Shown here: positions 19,163 to 26,194 of the stretch, in pieces
Position numbering within the stretch: the first letter of the stretch is position 1
How the letters are laid out: each line of letters opens with the position of its first letter
From: Methanorbis furvi
Lineage (GTDB): Archaea > Halobacteriota > Methanomicrobia > Methanomicrobiales > Methanocorpusculaceae
Assembly: GCF_032714615.1 (NCBI RefSeq)
Contig: NZ_JAWDKA010000003.1
Span: 124,001 to 188,000 of the forward strand
Reading direction: 5' to 3'
Length of the DNA stretch: 64,000 bases
Program-made: the position numbers and the translations under genes
Notes under the pieces: generated by a model
What the model was told of the DNA's origin: nothing
The model's input: only the letters and a program-made list of their open reading frames with translations
Database searches by the model: none

Positions 19163-20247
19163 AATTCCGCGAATACGAAGCAAAAAAGATCTTCCGGGAC
19201 GCAGGCATACCGGTCCCGAACAGTGAACTCATCACCCGCGCCGGCGAAGCAACAAGTGCCCAGGCCCGTGTTGCAGACAAAGTCGTGCTCAAAGCACAGG
19301 TGGATGTCGGCGGCCGCGGCAAAGCAGGAGGCATTCTCCCTGCGACCGAGGAAAACATCAGCGAGGTTGCAAAGGAACTGTTCGGCAAAACCATCAAAGG
19401 CCTGCCGGTCGAACTCGTTCTGGTCGAAGAGGCGCTTGAGATCCAGCATGAATACTATCTCAGCATCACCATCGACCGTTCCGCCAAGATGCCGGTCATC
19501 CTTTTCTCTGAAGAGGGCGGTGTTGAGATCGAGACGCTTGCAAAAGAGCAGCCCGATGCACTTCACCGTGCGTTCATCGACCCCTGCTTCACCGATGTCC
19601 CTGACTTCATCATGCGAAATGTTTTGGGCTCTGCACCAAAATCCATCGGCCCGGTCATCAACGCGCTTTACCATGTCTACTGCAAGACCGATGCAATCCT
19701 TGCCGAGATCAATCCTCTGGTCATGACGCCCAAAGGAGTCATTGCAGCAGACGGGAAAATTGTTCTTGACGACAACGCCCTTGATCGTCAGGGCATCTCC
19801 GAGAACCGCGACTTGACCCCGCGTGAAGCCGAGGCTGAGAAGCATGGCTTTTCGTATGTGGAGCTTGGCGGAGACATCGGTGTGATCGGTAACGGCGCCG
19901 GTCTCACGATGGCGACACTTGATATCATCGCCCACTACAACGGTCAAGCCGCAAACTTCCTTGACGTCGGTGGCGGCGCAGGGTTTGAACGTGTTGCCCG
20001 TGCGGTCCGTCTTGTTGCGTCCATGCCGGGCGTGAAGGTTATCGTGGTCAACCTGCTTGGCGGCATCACCCGCTGTGACGAGGTTGCACGCGGCATTATT
20101 GATGCAGGCGTTCCCCAGCAGGTCATCGTCCGGCTTGCCGGTACCAATGAGGCCGAGGGCAGACGGCTGCTTGAAGAGAAGGGATACCTGATGCTTGACA
20201 CCATGGATCAGGCGATCCGCGCTGCTGTGGAGGTGGCAAACAAATGA
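19159..20247 (+). CDS. sucC: Succinyl-CoA ligase (ADP-forming) beta subunit
   Basis: This is the beta subunit of succinyl-CoA synthetase, 362 residues, slightly shorter than the usual 385-390. It begins with an ATP-grasp domain (KFREYEAKKIFRDAGIPVP, VLKAQVDVGGRGKAGG) and has the EINPLVMT metal-binding motif near 180-190. The C-terminal CoA-ligase domain carries NFLDVGGGA and LLGGITRCDEVARGI. The protein works with SucD downstream. In methanogens the pair with Kor makes succinyl-CoA or 2-oxoglutarate in the incomplete TCA cycle. Confidence 0.94.
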   Translation: MKFREYEAKKIFRDAGIPVPNSELITRAGEATSAQARVADKVVLKAQVDVGGRGKAGGILPATEENISEVAKELFGKTIKGLPVELVLVEEALEIQHEYYLSITIDRSAKMPVILFSEEGGVEIETLAKEQPDALHRAFIDPCFTDVPDFIMRNVLGSAPKSIGPVINALYHVYCKTDAILAEINPLVMTPKGVIAADGKIVLDDNALDRQGISENRDLTPREAEAEKHGFSYVELGGDIGVIGNGAGLTMATLDIIAHYNGQAANFLDVGGGAGFERVARAVRLVASMPGVKVIVVNLLGGITRCDEVARGIIDAGVPQQVIVRLAGTNEAEGRRLLEEKGYLMLDTMDQAIRAAVEVANK

Positions 20248-21119
20248 TCTATGCAGACAAGGATACGGAAATTCTGGTGCAGGGCGCTACCGGTTCGCAG
20301 GGTGCATTCCACATCAATCTGATGAATCAGTACGCAAAAGAGGTTGGCGGCCGCGGCGTTGTTGCCGGCATGACTCCGGGAAAAGGCGGTCAGCAGGTTC
20401 ACGGCGTTCCGGTGTACAACACGGTGTGGAGCGCAATGGATCACCATGATATCGGTGCGTCTGTTATCTTCGTTCCTGCAGGCGGCTGCGGGGATGCGAT
20501 CATGGAGGCTGCTGACGCACGGATTCCAACAGTCGTTGTCATCACCGAACACATTCCGGTGCATGACGTGATGCGGGCAATTTCGTACGCACGAACCTGC
20601 GGCACGAAGGTTATCGGTCCGAACTGTCCGGGCTTCCTGATTCCGGGGGAATGCAAACTTGGTATCACCCCAACCAATTTATGCCGCAAAGGCGATATTG
20701 GTGTAATTTCACGCAGTGGAACTTTGACGTATGAAGTGATCTCCGAGTTGTCGCTCGCAGGTTTCGGCCAGTCCGGCATCATCGGCATCGGCGGCGATCC
20801 GATCATCGGCCAGACGTTTTCGGATGTGATGGATGTGTTCGTTGCAGACGGTAAAACCCGTGCCACGGTTCTGATCGGCGAGGTCGGCGGGAACTTAGAG
20901 ATTCGCGGAGCAAAACGTGCGGCCTGTCTCGGGATGCCGGTTGTTGCCTACATTGCCGGAATTTCTGCGCCGAAGGAGAAACGCATGGGTCATGCGGGAG
21001 CGATCGTTGAGGGTGGTGAAAGTGACGCTGCCTCTAAGATTGAGCGATTGAAAGATCTCGGCATTCCTGTTGCAACCCGTCCGTCGGAGATTCCACTGCT
21101 GGTTAAGGAGGTAATATGA
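20244..21119 (+). CDS. sucD: Succinyl-CoA ligase (ADP-forming) alpha subunit
   Basis: This is the alpha subunit, 291 residues. The N-terminal Rossmann CoA-binding segment LVQGATGSQGAFH, the GPNCPGFL motif and the phosphohistidine loop GHAGAIVEGG (H250) are intact. ATGA overlaps join it to sucC upstream and dacZ downstream. Confidence 0.95.
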   Translation: MIYADKDTEILVQGATGSQGAFHINLMNQYAKEVGGRGVVAGMTPGKGGQQVHGVPVYNTVWSAMDHHDIGASVIFVPAGGCGDAIMEAADARIPTVVVITEHIPVHDVMRAISYARTCGTKVIGPNCPGFLIPGECKLGITPTNLCRKGDIGVISRSGTLTYEVISELSLAGFGQSGIIGIGGDPIIGQTFSDVMDVFVADGKTRATVLIGEVGGNLEIRGAKRAACLGMPVVAYIAGISAPKEKRMGHAGAIVEGGESDAASKIERLKDLGIPVATRPSEIPLLVKEVI

Positions 21120-21922
21120 AGGAAAAGGATCGTACACTGCTTCTTGCAGCGGATGAGCTTGCGAGAACTGTGGACGCTCTTGCAATTATTTCATTCTTGA
21201 ACAAAAACAATGATGTTGTGCTTGAGACTCCGGTTGTCTGGGTTCGCGATATCCAGCCGGAAATTCTGCGTGATCATACCATGGTGGCGCTGGTTGACTA
21301 CTGTTCCAACCATATCATCGATGCCGTTGTTCAATATCGGATTTTAACCAAGGCCCAGAGCGGGACGCTTGTCGCGGTGTTTCCGTATGCTCTCCTGATC
21401 TATGACATCGAGGACACGAATGATCAGTTCAATATCGAACAGTATGCAGAGATCGCAGATATTGATGCACTGCATGCGGTCCTGTCCCTCGCTCTTGAGA
21501 TCTCACGTGAGGGACGCGAGGGACGGGCGATCGGTACTGCCTTTATCATGGGCGATATCGAGGAGCTGAAACGCTGGTCGCACCAGGGTGTCTTAAATCC
21601 ATATGAGGGTCATCCTGAATCGGTCCGCGATGTGAGAATAAAAGAAAACTGGGAGAGCGTCAAGGAGTTTGCCCAGCTTGACGGTGTGTTCATCCTCGAC
21701 AAAAACGGAGTCATTGCAGCCTCAGGCCGGTATCTTGATGCGGACGGTCGTGATGTGAAGCTGCAGAGCGGACTTGGCGGCCGCCATCTGGCAACTGCGG
21801 CGATTACGAAGGTGGCACCGGCAGTTGGTGTTACCGTGTCAGAGAGCGGCGGCATTGTTCGCGTGTTTGTGGGCGGCAATTCGGTTGCCCAGATACGCAA
21901 TGATGTCAGACTTTCCCTCTGA
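21116..21922 (+). CDS. dacZ: Diadenylate cyclase (DisA_N/DAC domain), archaeal DacZ type
   Basis: This is a 268-residue protein whose C-terminal third is a DisA_N diadenylate cyclase domain. It would make c-di-AMP from two ATP. The catalytic motif reads DGVFIL (189-194; usual DGA) and the second motif GGRHLATAA (221-229; usual GxRHRAA). The family aspartate, arginine and histidine are kept, with small changes beside them. An N-terminal region of about 150 residues resembles the extra domain of archaeal DacZ. No membrane helix is seen. The ATG overlaps sucD by four bases after a TAAGGAGG site, so it is the last gene of the kor-suc operon. Poly-T follows the stop at about 21927. Confidence 0.85.
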   Translation: MKEKDRTLLLAADELARTVDALAIISFLNKNNDVVLETPVVWVRDIQPEILRDHTMVALVDYCSNHIIDAVVQYRILTKAQSGTLVAVFPYALLIYDIEDTNDQFNIEQYAEIADIDALHAVLSLALEISREGREGRAIGTAFIMGDIEELKRWSHQGVLNPYEGHPESVRDVRIKENWESVKEFAQLDGVFILDKNGVIAASGRYLDADGRDVKLQSGLGGRHLATAAITKVAPAVGVTVSESGGIVRVFVGGNSVAQIRNDVRLSL

Positions 21923-22088
21923 ACTTTTTTTAGTGATTTTTTTATTGTGGTTTTACTTGGAATAACCACAGAATGCACGGAAAGATTCCTGAGATAATTT
22001 ATTTTATTCTCAACATGAAAAATATATTCCATGCATTTTTGCGAAACAGTGAGCAGATTGAAAAGATGCGATTTTTTTCCGTGGAATT
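21923..22088. repeat. Left remnant of a palindromic repeat, interrupted by an IS
   Basis: The sequence carries GCGAAACAGTGAGCAGATTG and CCACAGAATGCACGG, pieces seen in the dispersed repeats (for example GCGAAGCAGTGAGCA at 8500 and CCACGGA in family A). The right flank of the insertion sequence continues with GTGTTCCGTGGTTACTCC at about 23155-23172. A repeat therefore seems to have been split by the insertion. Confidence 0.4.
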
Positions 22089-23129
22089 TGTGCTGCCACA
22101 AAAAGATTTAGTAGTTCTCTGCTCCCATCTCGGCAGGGTTATCGCGTGGTCCTCAGTCAAGATGAAATCATCCAAATCATCACCCTGGTGGTTGACTGGC
22201 ACTTCCCTGTGGTTCAGGTGGCCGCAATGTATCAGATTACGACCGAACGAGTTTACCAACTCGTTCAAGCATATCGCAAAACAGGATTATATCCTGCTCC
22301 GAAACGTTTAGGTCGCCCTCCGATCATTCCCTCACCCGAACATCGTTCTCTGATCATTGCGGAAAAACACCGTCTTGGCGTAGGGAGTCGTTGCCTGCAC
22401 AAGTATTTTCGTTCTCGCCTCGGAATAGTGATTGGAGAACGCGCGATCCATCGTGTCCTCCTGGAGGAAAACTTGACTTCCCATGAGCCGCAAAAAGGAT
22501 TTCGTCACCCTGCTTGGATTCGTTACGAACGTGACGAGAGCTTGTCCGCCGTCCATATGGATTGGCATCAGAGTAAATACAATGGCAAGCAGGTTTGCGT
22601 TGTTTTGGACGATGCGAGCCGTATGATCCTTGCTGGAGGAGAATTTGACCGAGCAACAACGGAGTTCTCGATCCAAGTGCTGCGCGAAGCCTATGAAAAA
22701 TACGAGTACATCGTACCAATTCGTGAGGTGATTACCGATCATGGGACGCAGTTTTATGCGAATACCAGGGATTCTCAGGGAAATGCGGAGCATGCATTTG
22801 AAAAATTTTGTCGAGAGATGGAGATCAATCACATCCTCGCCAGAGTAAAACACCCACAGACCAACGGAAAAGTCGAGAGTGGTTTGGAACGTACAAACAG
22901 TTCAGATCGAAATATCCGACGTTTGAGGAGTTTATTCATTGGTACAATGAGATCAGGCCGCATCAAAGTCTCGGTGATGAAAATGGAGATATGAGAACGC
23001 CAAATGAAGTATTTTGGCATAGAGTGCAAGGACATATTATGAGAAACTGCAATTATTTATTTAATAAATAACTTACGGAGGAAACTACATGAGCCAAAAA
23101 AAGCGACTAAATCTTTTTGTGGCAGCACA
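22089..23129 (+). mobile_element. IS481-like insertion sequence with 24-base inverted repeats
   Basis: The element is 1041 bases long. Its ends are perfect inverted repeats: bases 22089-22112 match the complement of 23106-23129, starting TGTGCTGCCAC and ending with CACA. TGT...ACA ends fit IS481/IS3-type elements. One transposase gene lies inside, broken by a frameshift. No clear target duplication is visible in the flanks, which read GTGGAATT and CGAACATC. Confidence 0.85.
22146..23071 (+). pseudogene. IS481-family transposase, frameshifted
   Basis: This is a DDE transposase. An N-terminal helix-turn-helix (TTERVYQLVQAYRKTG, then RLGRPP) is followed by the catalytic core, with D in VHMDWH, D in ITDHGTQFY and E in NGKVE. 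At about 22880-22887 the reading frame shifts right after the catalytic glutamate. The continuation WFGTYKQFRSKYPTF...WYNEIRPHQSL lies in another frame and ends at 23071. One lost base after GTCGAGAG restores the usual VERW-type sequence. GTG at 22146 is the start of the first part. The element is probably no longer active, although a read-through product cannot be excluded. Confidence 0.85.
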
Positions 23130-23324
23130 CGAACATCGTTCCAGTGTGTTCCGTGTGTTCCGTGGTTACTCCAAACGAGACCGAAGGCGTGTGTCACGTG
23201 TTTACTCCAAACGAAACCAAGCACAGAGAATCCATTTTCCTTATGCTATTTCACACCGCGGAACTCCGGGTCAGAAACCCACCAAATTTTTTGTGGTATC
23301 GCAGACCGGTTAGGGCGCATACAT

Positions 23325-23574
23325 TTTCCGATATATTATTTTAGAAATACTGACGATATACTCGGGAGTTTGGGTATTGGGGGCGTAATTGATGTTTTCA
23401 ATGATCTTTTCATTCTGAATTATTGAGTTACTTAATCTATTTCTCTGATAAATTTTGGCGAAACCTTCATTACATGCCGCCAACTACATACTCATTATCT
23501 CAAGGGTAAATGATATGATTTTGTGATGCCCGGCTGTCTTGCATAAAAATTCTATTTGCCTTAGGAGGAGTTCT
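23325..23574 (+). promoter_or_regulatory. Adhesin leader/promoter region, copy 1
   Basis: About 240 bases upstream of the first adhesin are shared almost exactly with 25944-26194, and in diverged form with 28509-28754. A TATA-like GATAAATTTT at about 23448-23457 aligns with CATATAATTTTA in the third copy. Downstream is a well-kept stretch, CCAACTACATACTCATT, followed by GATTTTGTGATG and a GGAGG before the ATG. A transcript starting 25 bases after the TATA would have a leader near 100 bases. The short frame ATG ATT TTG TGA (GTG in copy 3) lies in all three. Confidence 0.6.
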
Positions 23575-25707
23575 ATGTTGTTTGGTGTATGCAAAAAAAG
23601 AAGTCCCAATATATGGGCAAGGGCTGGTATGCCTGTGTCATTGTTTTCAAAAATGTCGGACGGATCAAACTGTTTGTGGATTATTACTGTTGCTATTTTG
23701 CTTGTTTGTGTGTTGTTTACCGTGCCTGTGGCTGCGGGGGATCCTGAGGAGGTCTCAAATTTTGCCGGATTGCAGAGCGCGATTGCGAACAATTCTTCTG
23801 TGATCACGATCACCGGCCCCATTGAATTCACGGAGAATATTTCGATCGTCTATGATGTCATCATTACCGGTGAATCCCAGACTCTCACACGCACTGCCAC
23901 ACATAACTTCTTCACGGTTGAAAACAAGGGGAACCTCACTCTGAATGGCAATCTCACTCTCGACGGTGAGTATCTGGCTGGTTTGAGTAATGGCGGCGGC
24001 GTGTATGTCTCTGGCGGCAATTTCACTATGACCGGCGGCACCATCTGCAACAACACCGCGTATTGGGGCGGCGGCGTTTATGTCGATGTCGGCGGCAATT
24101 TCACTATAAGCGGCGGCACGATTTTCTCCGGCAACATCGCGGATTATGGCGGCGGCGTTTACGTCAATGTCGGCGGCAATTTCATTATGGCTGACGGCGC
24201 GATCTCCGACAACACAGCGAATGATGTCGGCGGCGGTGTTTATGTCTGCGACAGAGGTAATTTCAGTATGATTGACGGCATGATCTCCGATAACATCGCG
24301 AATAATGGCGGTGGCGCTTACGTCTCCAACGGTGGCAGTTTCACTTTGAACGATGGCACCATCTCTGACAACACCGCGAATAATGGCGGCGGCGTTTACG
24401 TCAATGGCGATAATTTCACTATGACCGGCGGTACCATCTCCAACAACACTGCGAACTATACTGGCGGCGGCGTTTACGTCAATGGCGGCAGTTTCAGTAT
24501 GATTGACGGCACGATCTCCGGCAACATCGCGGATTATCACGGTGGCGGCGTTTATGTCTACGGCGGCAATTTCAGTATGATTGGCACCACCACCATCTCC
24601 GACAACACCGCGAATGATGTCGGCGGCGGCGTTTACGTCATTGACGGCAATTTCATTATGAGCGGTAGCAGCACTGTCTCCGGCAACAGTGGGGGTAATG
24701 GCGGCGAATTGTATCTGTTTGGCAGCAGTTCCAAATTTTCGATGAATGACACGGCAAAAATCGGACCAAACAGTACCTACCTCAATACCGGCACAACCAT
24801 CAACGTTACATCCCCCCTCATGAGTGGCGCCGGAGTTGCAAACATCACTCCTGTCGACACGGCTGACGGGACCATCATTGTGCATCTGTTTACGGGCGCA
24901 TCACAAGACTATGAAAATTTCTTCACCCTTTCGCTTGAAGACAAAATGCTGAAGCATTCCACTTCAGGATCACAGCCTGCACTGATACTTGCTACCAAGC
25001 CAAAACTCATCGTTACCGGTGGCAATGGAACTGGCTACTACCTTTCCGGCGAAATCGTCAACATCACCGCCACTATTCCGTCCGGCAAAATATTTTTCAA
25101 CTGGACGAGTGATCATGGCGGCAGTTTTGATGACATAAACGCTTCAAGCACAACCTTCACCATGCCGGACAATGATGTCAACATCACGGCGAACTTCAAA
25201 GACAAACCGCCGAGTCCTATCACTCCCACGTCCTCTCCGGTTTTCTCTTCAGGGGACGGCAACACGGAGAACGCATTCCGCGTGCTCTTCAACTCTGTCG
25301 GCGGCAACACAGTGCCCCCTGCAACTGATCTCTCCTACGGCGACCGCATTGCAAGGCCTGCGGATCCTGAGCGGACCGGTTACTCCTTTGTCGGCTGGTA
25401 CAGGGATGAGGCATTCACCATTCCCTGGATTTTCAACGAGGACGCGGTGCCCGGCGACATGGAACTGTATGCGTACTGGATGCCCGCCAAACCAGCCGCA
25501 GTCATGGGGGCGGCAGTCACACAGACCGCAACCACCCAGATAACGACGGTGCCGGCGGCGACCGCGTCCGCAACCCAGAGCACGGCGCATCCCGCGGCTG
25601 AGTCGGATGGTGGCATTCAGCCGGCCATGACCGAGGCGCCAAGTCCGGTGTTCGGTGTGCTTGCCGGGCTGGTTGCGGCCGGTGTTCTGATGAGAAGAAG
25701 GGATTGA
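23575..25707 (+). CDS. Adhesin-like beta-helix surface protein with InlB repeat and sorting tail (copy 1)
   Basis: This is a large surface protein of 710 residues. A long basic N-region (KKRSPN...PVSLFS) precedes a hydrophobic signal helix ending VPVAA. Residues about 100-380 consist of repeated GGGVYVxxGxFxM...NNTA units, the pattern of a right-handed beta-helix (polymorphic membrane protein type). Next come a divergent bacterial repeat domain (GYYLSGEIVNITATIP), an InlB B-repeat (GYSFVGWYRDEAFT), a Thr/Ala/Pro linker and a tail PSPVFGVLAGLVAAGVLMRRRD resembling a PGF-CTERM signal. Start ATG 23575 has GGAGG eight bases upstream. A likely role is cell-surface adhesion; the ligand is unknown. 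Confidence 0.85.
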   Translation: MLFGVCKKRSPNIWARAGMPVSLFSKMSDGSNCLWIITVAILLVCVLFTVPVAAGDPEEVSNFAGLQSAIANNSSVITITGPIEFTENISIVYDVIITGESQTLTRTATHNFFTVENKGNLTLNGNLTLDGEYLAGLSNGGGVYVSGGNFTMTGGTICNNTAYWGGGVYVDVGGNFTISGGTIFSGNIADYGGGVYVNVGGNFIMADGAISDNTANDVGGGVYVCDRGNFSMIDGMISDNIANNGGGAYVSNGGSFTLNDGTISDNTANNGGGVYVNGDNFTMTGGTISNNTANYTGGGVYVNGGSFSMIDGTISGNIADYHGGGVYVYGGNFSMIGTTTISDNTANDVGGGVYVIDGNFIMSGSSTVSGNSGGNGGELYLFGSSSKFSMNDTAKIGPNSTYLNTGTTINVTSPLMSGAGVANITPVDTADGTIIVHLFTGASQDYENFFTLSLEDKMLKHSTSGSQPALILATKPKLIVTGGNGTGYYLSGEIVNITATIPSGKIFFNWTSDHGGSFDDINASSTTFTMPDNDVNITANFKDKPPSPITPTSSPVFSSGDGNTENAFRVLFNSVGGNTVPPATDLSYGDRIARPADPERTGYSFVGWYRDEAFTIPWIFNEDAVPGDMELYAYWMPAKPAAVMGAAVTQTATTQITTVPAATASATQSTAHPAAESDGGIQPAMTEAPSPVFGVLAGLVAAGVLMRRRD

Positions 25708-25725
25708 GTTTTTTCTCACTCCCTT
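25698..25725 (+). terminator. Hairpin at the end of adhesin copy 1
   Basis: AAGGGATTGAG pairs with CTCACTCCCTT around a TTTTTT loop, with one mismatch, and encloses the stop codon at 25705-25707. It may be a terminator or a 3' processing signal. The second adhesin copy lost the right arm. Confidence 0.5.
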
Positions 25726-25943
25726 TGATTTTCTTGTGATTACGAGACCCTGCTTGCAGGGGAGCCGAGCAGACCGAAGGCATGCGATGCGATTTTCATT
25801 GTTTGGGATTTTTTTTGTCCTTAGACGCGCTTGGAGCAACCACAGAGAATCCATTTTCCTTATGCTATTTCACACCGCGGAACTCCGGGTCAGAAACTCA
25901 CCAAATTTTTTTGTGGTATCGCAGACCGGTTAGGGCGCATACA

Positions 25944-26194
25944 TTTTCCGATATATTATTTTAGAAATACTGACGATATACTCGGGAGTTTGGGTATTGG
26001 GGGCGTAATTGATGTTTTCAATGATCTTTTCATTCTGAATTATTGAGTTACTTAATCTATTTCTCTGATAAATTTTGGCGAAACCTTCATTACATGCCGC
26101 CAACTACATACTCATTATCTCAAGGATAAATGATATGATTTTGTGATGCCTGGCTGTCTTGCATAAAAATTCTATCTGCCTTAGGAGGAGTTCT
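25944..26194 (+). promoter_or_regulatory. Adhesin leader/promoter region, copy 2
   Basis: This is a near-identical copy of the region upstream of the first adhesin, with only a few base changes (for example CAAGGATAAATG for CAAGGGTAAATG). It includes the GATAAATTTT TATA-like site and the GGAGG before ATG 26195. The bases between the first adhesin stop and this region hold remnants of the dispersed repeats and no gene. Confidence 0.6.

Noticed and set aside
22870-22890. Programmed frameshift in the transposase
   Set aside because: IS481 enzymes are usually made from one frame, and I see no convincing slippery sequence with a following structure. A mutation is the simpler reading.
24000-24700. 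Regular repeats resembling a CRISPR array
   Set aside because: The repeats are coding, keep frame, vary in length and encode the beta-helix units.
23755-24885. Long minus-strand frame within adhesin copy 1, and similarly 29352-30425 in the GLUG adhesin
   Set aside because: Both are made of repetitive antisense of the repeats (DVNAA/ADDV-like runs) and have no start signals.
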